Shown here piece by piece: positions 1 through 9,305 of a stretch of DNA of 64,000 bases. Origin of the DNA: Psychrobacter sp. JCM 18902 (GTDB lineage: Bacteria > Pseudomonadota > Gammaproteobacteria > Pseudomonadales > Moraxellaceae). Under the pieces are notes generated by a model. It did not search any database and was not told where the DNA came from. It saw only the letters and a list, made by a program, of their open reading frames with translations. The position numbers and the translations under genes were made by a program. The stretch's first letter is position 1; each line of letters opens with the position of its first letter. The stretch spans positions 2,852,001-2,916,000 of the forward strand of contig NZ_CAJHBK010000001.1 of NCBI RefSeq assembly GCF_904846615.1, read 5' to 3'.

Positions 1-734
1 CTCCTGAGTTTCTGCGAGAAGGTAAAGCACTGTATGATAAGCTGTATCCCTCACATATTATCGTTGGTTAGCAGTCAGAGCGGGCTGCAGCCTGTGCAGT
101 TAAAGAAGACATTGATATTTTATTCACCAATAGCGTTGAAGCAGAAGCTATCAAGTTATTTGCCAATACTTATCTTGCTCTGCGCGTCTCTTACTTTAAT
201 GAGCTTGATACTTATGCAGTTGTGCATGGTTTAGATACTGAGCAAATCATCAAAGGCGTTTGTTTAGATCCAAGGATAGGAGATTTTTATAACAATCCCT
301 CCTTTGGTCATGGTGGTTACTGTCTACCTAATGATACGTAGCAGCTATTGGTTAATTATGAAAATGTACCGCAGAATTTAATACAAGCTGTGGTTCCATC
401 AAACGATACTTGTAAAGAATTTATCGCTAATGATATAGTGTCGAGTAATCCAAAGGTCGTTGGTATTTATCGTTTAATAATGAAAGCGGGCTCTTATAAT
501 TTCCGTGCTTTAGCGATTCAAGGTATTATCAAACATTTAAAGCTATTAGGTACTACTGTCATTATTTATGAGCTTAAGCCTGATGAAGATAACTTCTTAG
601 GTTGTAATATGATTAATGACTTAGATATTTTTAAAAGTAGGTCAGACGTTATAGTAGCCAATCGTATCTCAGAAGAATTAGAAGATAGCTTAGATAAAAT
701 GTATACGCCAGATCTATCAGGTTCAGACTATTAA
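1..734 (+). pseudogene. ugd: Decayed UDP-glucose 6-dehydrogenase (5' end outside window)
   Basis: Reading frame 3 from base 3 to the TAA at 732-734 translates as the C-terminal two thirds of a UDP-glucose dehydrogenase, the enzyme that oxidises UDP-glucose to UDP-glucuronate for capsule sugars. It starts with PEFLREGKALYD and later shows [28 protein letters not shown] with the catalytic Cys, and KVVGIYRLIMKAGS. The frame is broken by TAG at 69-71 and TAG at 339-341. About ten residues normally found between SERA and the IKQDID segment are missing just after the first stop. The frame otherwise holds throughout, so decay is by point mutation and a small in-frame deletion. The piece at 348-734 could still be translated from a TTG but would lack the nucleotide-binding and catalytic parts. 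The gene continues beyond the left edge. Confidence 0.85.
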
Positions 735-746
735 TTAGGCTTAAAT

Positions 747-2261
747 TTGAAATACTTTACCTACGTTAGAGACAAGCAGTTTGCTCATGCGCTAGCAACT
801 TTAAGCCCTAGGATACGCTATATTAGTGCTAAGCGACGTTGGTATGCAGCGCGCTTAGGCTTGTATAGTACTATTTCAAAAAAATCGTCATGGTTACTAG
901 TAAAGACGCCAAGGCATACATTAGTGTCTACTATAGCCAATATTAAGCGTCGAAACTTAACCGAAAATATGGCTAAAAGCCATATAGAGCATATCTTATA
1001 TCGTAAACGCTACCGCCAGTTTCATAATGAATTTATTAAAGAAATAATATCCTTCTATCCTGAAATGATATTTAATTTTTTAAAAGCGCAGAAAGAAAAG
1101 TCAGGTATGTTAGATATATCCTATTATCAGGGGCTATATATTGCGCTTTTACAGCAGTATTACCCACTAGATACTAACATCAATAATTATTTAAGTAGTT
1201 TTTTATCATACCAAGCAGATAATGAGTATACAGATAAAAGATGTCTCTACAATAATATAGCACTTCATATGCCACTGGCTAAGCTTTCCAATTTAAATCA
1301 AATTTTTACTCATCATCAGCTTAGTCATATACAACTGTTCGATGAGCATCAGCAATTCATGGTAACCAATTTAAGTGCAGTAGAGCAGCAGAAAAAGTTA
1401 CAAGATAATAATCAGCTGCATAAAGTGACCGTTATGATCACTACTTATAATGCCAGCGAAACGATAGATAGCTGTATTCATAGCCTACTACAGCAGACAT
1501 GGCAAGATTTAGAAATAATAGTGGTTGATGATGCCAGTACCGATGATACCTTACTGCGTTTGCAGCACCTAAGTGCTCACAATACCGCTATAAAAGTTAT
1601 TTCTCTACCAAAAAATACAGGTACATTTGCTGCCAAAAGCATTGGTGCACAATATGCGACAGGTGAATTTTTAACCTGTCAAGATTCTGATGATTGGGCA
1701 CATCCACAAAAAATAGCAGAGCAAGTGCGGCCATTGATAGAAGACGCTAGTATCATTGCCACGACATCCCATTGGTTGAGATTAGATCATGATGGTCAAT
1801 ATTATGTACGTCAAATATATCCCTTTCTGCGTCAAAACCCAGCTTCGCCTATGTTTCGTTTGCAAACAGTTAAACAAGAGAGTGGTTTGTGGCATATCGT
1901 AAGAACGGGTGCTGATAGTGAGTTCTTTGAACGCTTAAAGCTAATATATGGCAATGAAAGCATTGTAGTCATCAAAAAACCGTTAACCATCGCCAGTCAT
2001 CGCCCTAACTCCCTAATGACATCAGAGCAATTTGGTATTTATAATCGTACAGCAGCGCTGGCTCGTTTAGACTATTGGGAAGCATGGCGACTATGGCATA
2101 TAGACAAACTTCATCAAAAAGCGTGTTTGGTTATGCCTAGTGTCGAAAAACAAGCAAATGCTCCACAAGCTTTATTTGTTGGAATACCAGATAGCATTCA
2201 AGTAGATATGCTGAATTTAAAAGAAAACTTAGCCACACATATAGTATTGAGTAAGCTTTGA
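747..2261 (+). CDS. Family 2 glycosyltransferase, capsule/EPS type
   Basis: A 504-residue protein that probably transfers a sugar from a nucleotide-sugar donor during surface polysaccharide synthesis. Residues about 227-420 are a GT-A glycosyltransferase family 2 domain: VTVMITTYNAS at the start, VVDDAST (259-265) for the nucleotide, and QDSDDW (312-317) as the DXD-type metal site. The first 225 residues are basic and Tyr-rich at the start, then helical, and I do not recognise a domain there. The start is TTG at 747, only 12 bases after the stop of the decayed dehydrogenase, with a poor ribosome binding site; no upstream start exists because the frame closes at 732. The real start could lie further in. 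Sugar specificity cannot be read from the sequence. Its place before galU fits the end of a capsule locus. Confidence 0.75.
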   Translation: MKYFTYVRDKQFAHALATLSPRIRYISAKRRWYAARLGLYSTISKKSSWLLVKTPRHTLVSTIANIKRRNLTENMAKSHIEHILYRKRYRQFHNEFIKEIISFYPEMIFNFLKAQKEKSGMLDISYYQGLYIALLQQYYPLDTNINNYLSSFLSYQADNEYTDKRCLYNNIALHMPLAKLSNLNQIFTHHQLSHIQLFDEHQQFMVTNLSAVEQQKKLQDNNQLHKVTVMITTYNASETIDSCIHSLLQQTWQDLEIIVVDDASTDDTLLRLQHLSAHNTAIKVISLPKNTGTFAAKSIGAQYATGEFLTCQDSDDWAHPQKIAEQVRPLIEDASIIATTSHWLRLDHDGQYYVRQIYPFLRQNPASPMFRLQTVKQESGLWHIVRTGADSEFFERLKLIYGNESIVVIKKPLTIASHRPNSLMTSEQFGIYNRTAALARLDYWEAWRLWHIDKLHQKACLVMPSVEKQANAPQALFVGIPDSIQVDMLNLKENLATHIVLSKL

Positions 2262-2330
2262 TATGAACTCTAAATAAAACTCTTTATTACATACTAACGA
2301 TAAATATTAAGCTAATAGGATTTTTGAGGT

Positions 2331-3203
2331 ATGAACAAAATCACCCACGCCGTTATCCCTGTTGCTGGCTTTGGCACCCGTATGCTACCGCTATCTAAAT
2401 CCGTGCCAAAAGAACTGTTACCACTTGGCAATCGGCCTGCTATTCATTATGTGGTTGAAGAGGCGATTGCTGCTGGTATTAAGCATATTGTCTTGGTTGG
2501 TCATGCACAAAAGAGCGCGATTGAAAACTACTTCGATATCAATGCCGAGCTGGACAATCAGCTGCGTCACAAAGGTAAAGATGAGCTAGCCGATAGCTTA
2601 AACTGGCTGCCAGATGACGTGACCGTATCGATGATACGTCAAGGCAAGGCGTTAGGCTTAGGTCATGCGGTACTCGCGGCTCGCCCCATTATTGGTGAGC
2701 ATGATTTTGCCGTATTGCTTCCAGATGTGGTACTCGATCCTTTTACGGGCGACATGGCTGCTGATAACTTAGCCTTTATGATTGATGCTTTTGCTGAAGA
2801 CAACCATTCACAGATATTGGTGGATAACGTTGCTGATGAAGATGTGCATAAATATGGTATTGCTAAGCTGAGTGATACCAGCAATATTGATAATCAAATA
2901 GACATAAATGCCAGCTTTAAAGTCGCGGGATTTATAGAAAAGCCCAACTTAGCCGATGCTCCTTCTAAGTTAGCAGTCGTTGGTCGCTATGTGTTTAGCA
3001 ATCATATCTTTGATTATTTGGCCAATACCAAAGCCTCGGTCGGTGGTGAAATTCAGCTGACCGATGCTATTGATGCACTGATTAGTGAATACGGCGTGAA
3101 TGTCACGACCATGCGCGGCGACAGCTATGATGCAGGCGATATGCGCTCCTATATGCAAGCATTTATCTATTTTGCCGAGCAGCAATTAGCAAATGAAGAG
3201 TAA
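2331..3203 (+). CDS. galU: UTP--glucose-1-phosphate uridylyltransferase
   Basis: GalU makes UDP-glucose from UTP and glucose-1-phosphate in the cytoplasm, the donor for capsule, LPS and the dehydrogenase products. At 290 residues it is the usual bacterial length. The nucleotidyltransferase signature is at residues 13-37 (GFGTRMLPLSKSVPKELLPL), followed by the GLGHAV segment near 109-115, the VLLPDVVLD metal site and FIEKP near 205. A GAGG Shine-Dalgarno sits just before the ATG. It is followed after three bases by pgi, so the two are probably co-transcribed. The galU-gpi-ugd-pgm neighbourhood is the known conserved right flank of Acinetobacter K loci; here the same set is present with the dehydrogenase displaced. 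Confidence 0.95.
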   Translation: MNKITHAVIPVAGFGTRMLPLSKSVPKELLPLGNRPAIHYVVEEAIAAGIKHIVLVGHAQKSAIENYFDINAELDNQLRHKGKDELADSLNWLPDDVTVSMIRQGKALGLGHAVLAARPIIGEHDFAVLLPDVVLDPFTGDMAADNLAFMIDAFAEDNHSQILVDNVADEDVHKYGIAKLSDTSNIDNQIDINASFKVAGFIEKPNLADAPSKLAVVGRYVFSNHIFDYLANTKASVGGEIQLTDAIDALISEYGVNVTTMRGDSYDAGDMRSYMQAFIYFAEQQLANEE

Positions 3204-3206
3204 TCA

Positions 3207-4874
3207 ATGAGCGATACGAAAGATAATAACAAGTATAGTAGTGCTCGAAATTCTAAGTACTGGCAGCAATTGCAAGAATTAGCGGCACAGCCATGGTCGC
3301 TGGATAAACTATTTACGCAAGATACTGAGCGCACGAGTCGTTTTAGCACTCAAGTTGGTGCACTATATATGGACTATAGCAAGCAATGTATTGATGAACA
3401 GGTACTGGCAAGTCTTTTGCAGCTAGCAGAAAGCTGTGAATTGCCCACAAGGATTGATGCACTTATGCAAGGTGCGATGGTCAATACTAGCGAGGAGCGT
3501 GCTGCCTTGCATACAGCACTACGATTGCCAGAGTCTGCCAAACTAGACGTTGATGGGCAAAATGTCGTCGCTGATGTGCATGATAGTCTGTCTCAAGTAG
3601 CACGTTTATCTGAACGTGTCCGTAGTGGTACATGGCGCGGATTTTCTGGTAAAGCCATCACGGATGTGGTCAATATTGGTGTTGGTGGCTCTGACCTTGG
3701 GCCGCTTATGGCGACGACCGCGCTAGATGAGTGGGCAGATACCGACATTGAAGTACATTTCGTCTCTAATATGGACGGTACTCAGCTTGATAATTTGCTC
3801 AAGCACCTCAATCCTGAGACCACCTTGTTTATTATTTCGTCCAAATCATTTGGTACGGTTGATACGTTATCTAATGCTAAAACAGCATTGTCATGGCTGC
3901 TTGCCACTGCCAAGCTGCGTGCAGGTACTGAAGACAGTGTGCTACGCCGCCACTTTATTGGTATATCTGCTAATAGCGAAAAAATGAGTGCTTGGGGTAT
4001 TCATTCTGAGCATCAGCTACAGCTTTGGGAATGGGTTGGTGGGCGTTTTTCTTTATGGTCGGCGATAGGACTGGCGATTGCTATTCGTATTGGTATGGCT
4101 GGGTTTAAAGCGTTATTAGCTGGTGCGCATAGTATGGATCAGCACTTTGCTCAGGCTGATTTTGCAGAAAACGTGCCCGTATTATTGGGGCTACTGGCTG
4201 TTTGGAACAGTACCTTTTTACAGGTGAATGCCCATACAGTATTGCCCTATGATGGTCGTCTCAGCTATTTACCAAGCTACTTAACCCAGCTTGAGATGGA
4301 GAGTAATGGTAAATCGGTCACCCAGCACGGTGATCATATTGATTATGATACCTGTCCGATTCTGTGGGGCGAGATTGGCTCTAACGCGCAGCATGCCTTT
4401 TATCAGTTGCTACATCAAGGCACACAGCAAGTGTCTTGTGACTTTATTGCTTGTGTGCGCCGCTATAGTGGTCAATCGCAAAACGCGCCATTACAGCAGC
4501 AGCATGAACTGTCTTTAGCCAATTGTCTAGCACAGAGCCGAGTGCTGGCTTTTGGTAATGCCGCAATCCAAGAGTCTGAGGTTCAAGTAGCTTCTGCCGC
4601 TGATAAATACAAATATTACCGTGGCAATCAGCCGTCAACGACATTGCTAATCGATGAGCTGACGCCGCACAGTTTGGGAGCGCTGATTGCGCTTTATGAG
4701 CATAAAGTCTATGTCATGGCCAGCATTTGGGATATTAACCCGTTTGATCAATGGGGCGTCGAGATGGGTAAGCAAATGGCGGAGTCTGTACATCAAGCCA
4801 TGCAGCAAGCAAGTGAGAGTCAGTTTGACAGCTCCACTAACCAGCTGTTAAAACATATTCAGCAGTTGTCTTGA
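3207..4874 (+). CDS. pgi: Glucose-6-phosphate isomerase
   Basis: Pgi interconverts glucose-6-phosphate and fructose-6-phosphate, linking central carbon flow to sugar nucleotide synthesis. The 555-residue length matches the bacterial family. Recognisable blocks are GVGGSDLGPLM, SKSFGTVDTLSN (phosphate site), WVGGRFSLWSAIGL, ESNGKSV with the catalytic base Glu at about residue 365, GEIGSNAQHAFYQLLHQG with the catalytic His, and NPFDQWGVEMGK with the C-terminal Lys. The gene starts three bases after galU with GAAGAG as ribosome binding site, so translation may be coupled. In Acinetobacter the equivalent gene (gpi) sits at the same place in the capsule flank. Confidence 0.96.
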   Translation: MSDTKDNNKYSSARNSKYWQQLQELAAQPWSLDKLFTQDTERTSRFSTQVGALYMDYSKQCIDEQVLASLLQLAESCELPTRIDALMQGAMVNTSEERAALHTALRLPESAKLDVDGQNVVADVHDSLSQVARLSERVRSGTWRGFSGKAITDVVNIGVGGSDLGPLMATTALDEWADTDIEVHFVSNMDGTQLDNLLKHLNPETTLFIISSKSFGTVDTLSNAKTALSWLLATAKLRAGTEDSVLRRHFIGISANSEKMSAWGIHSEHQLQLWEWVGGRFSLWSAIGLAIAIRIGMAGFKALLAGAHSMDQHFAQADFAENVPVLLGLLAVWNSTFLQVNAHTVLPYDGRLSYLPSYLTQLEMESNGKSVTQHGDHIDYDTCPILWGEIGSNAQHAFYQLLHQGTQQVSCDFIACVRRYSGQSQNAPLQQQHELSLANCLAQSRVLAFGNAAIQESEVQVASAADKYKYYRGNQPSTTLLIDELTPHSLGALIALYEHKVYVMASIWDINPFDQWGVEMGKQMAESVHQAMQQASESQFDSSTNQLLKHIQQLS

Positions 4875-4914
4875 TCGTTTTGCTACTAAGTCAATAATTA
4901 TTAAAGGTGAACGC

Positions 4915-6327
4915 ATGAGCGCTGTTTCTATAAATGACAATACACCTAAATATACGCATGAATCTAAACCACAAAGCACTGCAAGCAAGCAAGTTTGTGT
5001 GCTTATTGGTCATAGTATTGAGGCCATTACTAGCGCCGTGGTGCTGGCAAGTCTCGGTCATCGCGTGCATCTTTATGCAGATATTGAGCTATTGACGCAG
5101 CAAATACAGCAATACGGCTTTGAGCATCATTTGCAAGCACTGTGGCAAATGTATGAGCAGCAGCAGGTTATTATCAGTACAGCATTACCAGCTAGCGCTG
5201 ACACGTTAATACAATATTATGAAACGACAAATTTTAGTGACAGTCGTCACATTAATGAGAGCAATGAGATTGACGACCAAAGCACCGTTGCGCTTTATTG
5301 GTTGTTTTTAGACAGTATCAAGCCAGCATGGGCAGAAGCCAGCTGGATTACCGCCTTCAACCACAGCCATCAGCAATCGTTACCCGTGATTATAAGTGGC
5401 ACTGAGAAACTAGGGGTTGTCTCAGCACTGGCGCAAAATTTGCAGCGCGCGTGGGTCTATTATGTGCCGTTTGTATTCTTGCAAGACGGTGAGGTTTATA
5501 GCTCAATGCTAAGTCCTTCACTATGGTTACTTGGTGAAAAAACAGCCAACAGTAGCCAGCATCTAGAAGTATTAAAGCCGTTAATGCAGCATGCGCGTGC
5601 CGCTCATCACGCTGATATCGCAACGATAGAGTTTACCCGTAGCAGTATCATGGCGATGCTGGCGACGCGAGTGAGTTTTATGAATGAGATGTCACGCTTG
5701 GCGGACAGTCAACAGGTTGATATCAAACAAGTTAGCCGTATCATGGGGCTAGATGAACGCGTTGGTAGCAGCTATCTACAAGCAGGCTGGGGCTTTGGTG
5801 GTAACACACTACCCACTGAACTGGCTAAGTTACAGCAGTCCAGCCAAACGCACAGTTTAGATATGCCGCTATTACAGTCAGTCATGCACATCAACGAAGA
5901 CCAAAAAGAGCTGATATTCCGCAAATTCTGGCAATATTTTGATGGCTTTATTGACAATAAAACGGTGATGATTTGGGGCGGTAGTTATAAATCAGGTTCA
6001 GGACGTACCGCAGGCTCAGCCATACATCCATTACTAACGTTATTATGGTCTTATAATATTCGTACTTTAGTGTATAGCGATAAAGCACAAGATGAACTTG
6101 CCATGCTTTATCAGCAGCAATCATTACTGAAATTGATTAATAATCCTTATCAGCAGCTAAGTGCCGCACAGGCGATTTTTATCATTAGTTGGTCGCCACA
6201 AGATCAACTAGATATTGCCAAGCTTAATCAACACGCGATGCCAGTATTTGATGCACAAAATGCTCTGACTCGATTACAAATAAATAGCTTAGTAGGCGAT
6301 TATATGGGTATTGGTCGGTCTAAATAG
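4915..6327 (+). CDS. UDP-glucose dehydrogenase paralogue lacking catalytic residues
   Basis: A 470-residue relative of the UDP-glucose/GDP-mannose dehydrogenase family: an N-terminal Rossmann half (VCVLIGHSIEAITSAVVLASLGHRVHLY, about residues 27-54, a degenerate GXGXXG), the central dimerisation helix (LATRVSFMNEMSRLAD) and the C-terminal UDP-binding half (MIWGGSYKSGSGRT). The active-site signature normally read as GFGGSCFPKD is GFGGNTLPTE here, so the catalytic Cys is Thr298. The conserved Lys and Asn before the central helix are also changed (RSSIMA instead of KYASNA). The family's two-step oxidation is therefore unlikely. The frame is open, with a good AAAGGTGA binding site 40 bases after pgi, so it appears expressed. 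A non-catalytic or altered role is inference; a gene in slow decay is the alternative. Confidence 0.75.
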   Translation: MSAVSINDNTPKYTHESKPQSTASKQVCVLIGHSIEAITSAVVLASLGHRVHLYADIELLTQQIQQYGFEHHLQALWQMYEQQQVIISTALPASADTLIQYYETTNFSDSRHINESNEIDDQSTVALYWLFLDSIKPAWAEASWITAFNHSHQQSLPVIISGTEKLGVVSALAQNLQRAWVYYVPFVFLQDGEVYSSMLSPSLWLLGEKTANSSQHLEVLKPLMQHARAAHHADIATIEFTRSSIMAMLATRVSFMNEMSRLADSQQVDIKQVSRIMGLDERVGSSYLQAGWGFGGNTLPTELAKLQQSSQTHSLDMPLLQSVMHINEDQKELIFRKFWQYFDGFIDNKTVMIWGGSYKSGSGRTAGSAIHPLLTLLWSYNIRTLVYSDKAQDELAMLYQQQSLLKLINNPYQQLSAAQAIFIISWSPQDQLDIAKLNQHAMPVFDAQNALTRLQINSLVGDYMGIGRSK

Positions 6328-6356
6328 CGTTATTCAAGATTCAAGTTTTTCAGTTA

Positions 6357-6395
6357 CTAAAAAAGCTCGTTGATAATTATCAGCGAGCTTTTTTG
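6357..6395. terminator. Bidirectional terminator between convergent genes
   Basis: A hairpin with arms AAAAAAGCTCG and CGAGCTTTTTT around a GAT/ATC inner stem. It lies between the converging dehydrogenase paralogue and the phosphomannomutase gene and ends in a T run on both strands, so it can serve both. Confidence 0.85.
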
Positions 6396-6433
6396 ATTTT
6401 TAGTCGAAATCACTTATATTAAATCGTATTCGT

Positions 6434-7921
6434 TTACGCTGGTACAGCACCTTGGCTAGCAAGCCATTGCTGAATCTCTTGTATTTTGACTTTGAGCAAA
6501 TCTTCGTTACCACGACTTTCGATATTAAGCCTGATTAGTGGCTCGGTATTCGATGCGCGCAAGTTAAAACGCCACTCTCTGAAGTTAAGACTTAAGCCAT
6601 CGAGCGTCGATTTGGTGGGATTTTCGCTGCTAAATTTTTCCTCAATAGCGCTAATAATAGTTGGCGCACCATTTGTTGTGAGTCGAAAATTAAGCTCGCC
6701 TGAACTTGGATAGGCTTGAATATAGCCAGTAACCAATTCTGATAAAGTCTTACCAGTGACAGACAACAGCTCAATGGTGAGCAGCCATGGAATCATGCCG
6801 CTATCGCAATAGAAAAAGTCACGGAAATAGTGGTGGGCAGACATCTCGCCGCCATAAACCGCGCCAGAGTCACGCATGACTTGCTTAATAAATGAATGTC
6901 CAGATTTACTGATGACAGCCTTACCGTTATGTTCTTTAATCACGGCTTCAGTATTGTAAATGACCCGTGGATCGTAGACGATTGACTCATTTGGGTACTT
7001 ATTCAAAAATGCTTGGGCAAGCATGCCGACGATGTAACTGCCATCAATAAATTCACCATGTTCATCGAATAAAAAGCAGCGGTCAAAGTCGCCATCAAAG
7101 GCAATGCCAAGGTCGGCTTTATTTTCCAAAACAGCTTGCTGAGTCGCCACTCGATTGGCTTCAATCATAGGGTTGGGGATGCCATTGGGGAAGCTACCAT
7201 TTGGTGTATGATGCAGTTTAATCACTTCAATTGGCGCACCAGCTTGTGCAAGCTTTTCAATCAACAAGTCAACTACGGGTCCCGCACTGCCATTGCCTGA
7301 GTTAATCACTAATTTAAGCGATTTGAGCTTATCGGTATCAATAAAAGTCATGACATGATTGATATAAGCGCTTTTATCAGTTAATAATTGCAACGTTCCT
7401 GATCGGTTTTTAGTGATAAATTTCCCAGACTCTGCCAATGCTTGAATCTCTGCCAAACCATCATCAGCACTGATCGGCTTTGAATGTTCCTTAACCAATT
7501 TTAAGCCGTTATAGTTAATAGGGTTATGACTGGCTGTGACCTCAATACCACCCAAGGCCTGATAATAACTGGTGGCAAAATAGACCTCTTCTGTACCGCT
7601 CATGCCCAAGTCAATCACATCGACACCAGCATCTATAATACCAGCGATGGTCGCTTGTTTTAATTGCTCGCTTGAATGGCGAATGTCACTACCAATAACG
7701 ATGGCAGGTTTTAGATTTACCATATCATTGTCATGAGCCTCAACCGCCGCACCATAACGCTGAAATAAAATCTGTGCAAAAGCACGACCAATACGGTAAG
7801 CAATGGCTTCGTTTAGATTTACCCCAAGCTCGCCGCGAATATCATAAGCTTTAAATGAATCAATAATAATGGGATTAAATGCAGTTTCTGGCTGATAACG
7901 AATGGTCGCAGACGTAGACAT
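6434..7921 (-). CDS. pgm: Phosphomannomutase/phosphoglucomutase
   Basis: An alpha-D-phosphohexomutase of the AlgC/ManB type that moves phosphate between C6 and C1 of glucose or mannose, feeding GalU and GDP-mannose synthesis. The start is set at the ATG at 7921 (MSTSATIRYQ), which has AAGGAA upstream; a longer frame opens at 7999 but its extra 26 residues are not family-like. This gives 495 residues. Seen: KAYDIRGELG near 24-33, the phosphoserine loop TASHNP (Ser131), the metal loop DGDFDR near 270, the sugar-specificity loop GGEMSAHH, and a C-terminal phosphate loop with RASNTEP. It converges on the capsule-type genes, as pgm does at Acinetobacter K loci. Substrate preference cannot be decided from sequence. 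Confidence 0.9.
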   Translation of the reverse strand: MSTSATIRYQPETAFNPIIIDSFKAYDIRGELGVNLNEAIAYRIGRAFAQILFQRYGAAVEAHDNDMVNLKPAIVIGSDIRHSSEQLKQATIAGIIDAGVDVIDLGMSGTEEVYFATSYYQALGGIEVTASHNPINYNGLKLVKEHSKPISADDGLAEIQALAESGKFITKNRSGTLQLLTDKSAYINHVMTFIDTDKLKSLKLVINSGNGSAGPVVDLLIEKLAQAGAPIEVIKLHHTPNGSFPNGIPNPMIEANRVATQQAVLENKADLGIAFDGDFDRCFLFDEHGEFIDGSYIVGMLAQAFLNKYPNESIVYDPRVIYNTEAVIKEHNGKAVISKSGHSFIKQVMRDSGAVYGGEMSAHHYFRDFFYCDSGMIPWLLTIELLSVTGKTLSELVTGYIQAYPSSGELNFRLTTNGAPTIISAIEEKFSSENPTKSTLDGLSLNFREWRFNLRASNTEPLIRLNIESRGNEDLLKVKIQEIQQWLASQGAVPA

Positions 7922-8052
7922 AATGATAAAATTCCTTGCGCGTGTGCAATGATAAAATAATAAAGTAGATAGCACAATTATAAGCCAATCAAGGTTCAAT
8001 GATACACTAACTGCTAAATTGAACGATAAGCAAAAATATAAGAGCCTCCCTT

Positions 8053-8934
8053 ATGAATACTCTCGACAATAAAATAGTAGCGCCTACACCAGCACAAGGA
8101 ACGCCAACTGCTAGTGGTGAATTAGACGATTTATTGGCGTTGATGGCACGGCTACGTTTTGATTGTCCGTGGGATAAAAAACAGACCAATCACAGCCTAA
8201 TTCCTTATGCGATCGAAGAGGCTTATGAGCTGGGCGAAGCGGTACAAAGCGATGACGATGAAGATATCAAAGGCGAGCTAGGCGATGTGCTGCTGCAAGT
8301 GGTGTTTCATTGTCAAATGTATGCTGAGCAAGGTCGCTTTGATATGAGTGACGTTATTACTACTTTACAAGAAAAGCTCATTCGTCGTCATCCGCATGTG
8401 TTTGAGGCTGAAACCCTTGAAGATGACACGGCGGTAAAAGCTCGTTGGAATGAGATTAAAGCAGAGGAGCAGCAAGCGCGCGAGGCACGAGGCAAACCAA
8501 AACGTCGTTTAGACAATACCAAAGCGGGCAGTGCGCTCATGCAAGCGCAAGATGTACAAAAACAGGCGTCAAAGTTAGGGTTTGACTGGGAAGGCGTTAG
8601 CGGTGCTTTTGATAAGCTAGATGAAGAGATTGCCGAGTTAAAGGCTGAATTGATAGATAAATCAAAAGATGTTGCTGAATATAACACAAGCAAAGCCAAT
8701 ATTAGCGATATTGAAAAAGAGCTGGGTGATTGTATGTTTGCGCTGGTCAATGTGGCGCGCAAACTCAATCTTGATGCAGAAGCAGCCACCTTAACGTGTG
8801 TGCATAAATTCAAATCACGTTTTGGTTATATTGAAGAACAGTTAGCTGCGGCTGGCAAGCGTTTAGAGGATAGTGATATTAACGAGATGGATGCGTTATG
8901 GGAAGCGGCGAAACAACATGAACGATCGTCATGA
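8053..8934 (+). CDS. mazG: Nucleoside triphosphate pyrophosphohydrolase
   Basis: MazG hydrolyses (d)NTPs to NMP and pyrophosphate, cleaning the nucleotide pool and influencing stress nucleotide levels. The 293 residues contain two MazG domains. The first begins with LRFDCPWDKKQTNHSL and has the metal-binding EExxE motif (IEEAYELGEA) and GELGDVLLQVVFH. The second is in the C-terminal half (EKELGDCMFALVNVARKL). The family's usual length is about 260-280, and the extra length is mostly a spacer between domains rich in Glu and Lys. Its stop overlaps the next start by four bases (ATGA), so the two genes are translationally coupled. Confidence 0.93.
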   Translation: MNTLDNKIVAPTPAQGTPTASGELDDLLALMARLRFDCPWDKKQTNHSLIPYAIEEAYELGEAVQSDDDEDIKGELGDVLLQVVFHCQMYAEQGRFDMSDVITTLQEKLIRRHPHVFEAETLEDDTAVKARWNEIKAEEQQAREARGKPKRRLDNTKAGSALMQAQDVQKQASKLGFDWEGVSGAFDKLDEEIAELKAELIDKSKDVAEYNTSKANISDIEKELGDCMFALVNVARKLNLDAEAATLTCVHKFKSRFGYIEEQLAAAGKRLEDSDINEMDALWEAAKQHERSS

Positions 8935-9305
8935 ACGCTTATCATACGGCCTCGTTTGTTAGCTTGGTCAATATGGCTGTTTTCAGTCTAATATTGGCGG
9001 TTTTTATGTTGAACAGTGTTCAAGCTGCGCCTTGTTTTGATAATCCTCAAAGGGCTTATGAATATCTATTGGCGCAAGAAAGTGCCAAAATACAGGTACG
9101 TGACCAAGCCATCATTAATATCAATCGTGCTAGTGAAGGCGCGCTCGTTTCATTAAACGGTATCGGCAGCAGCAAAGCCCAAGCAATTATTTTATATCGT
9201 GAGATGTTTGGTGATTTTAAGACAGTGGATGAGTTAGCAAAGGTCAAAGGTATCGGTGCAAAAACGGTTGAGAAAAATCGAGGACGTTTACGCGTACAAG
9301 ATTAA
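8931..9305 (+). CDS. Secreted ComEA-like helix-hairpin-helix protein
   Basis: A 124-residue protein with a signal peptide (hydrophobic residues 10-30, likely cut after VQA at about 32) and one ComEA-type double helix-hairpin-helix domain at about 62-120 (ININRASEGALVSLNGIGSS, then VKGIGAKTVEKN). Such proteins bind DNA without sequence preference; periplasmic ComEA pulls incoming DNA across the outer membrane during natural transformation. A similar role here is inference from family and from export, since no other competence gene is in the window. Its start overlaps the mazG stop by four bases. A Cys lies just after the predicted cut site (APC), so lipid attachment cannot be excluded, though the lipobox is poor. 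Confidence 0.8.
   Translation: MNAYHTASFVSLVNMAVFSLILAVFMLNSVQAAPCFDNPQRAYEYLLAQESAKIQVRDQAIININRASEGALVSLNGIGSSKAQAIILYREMFGDFKTVDELAKVKGIGAKTVEKNRGRLRVQD

Noticed and set aside
1..734. Amber suppression or pyrrolysine-type readthrough of the two TAG codons
   Set aside because: The frame also carries an internal deletion and the TAGs replace ordinary Glu/Lys codons, so decay explains it better.
7922..7999. Longer phosphomannomutase start
   Set aside because: The 26 extra residues do not match the family, and AAGGAA precedes the internal ATG at 7921.
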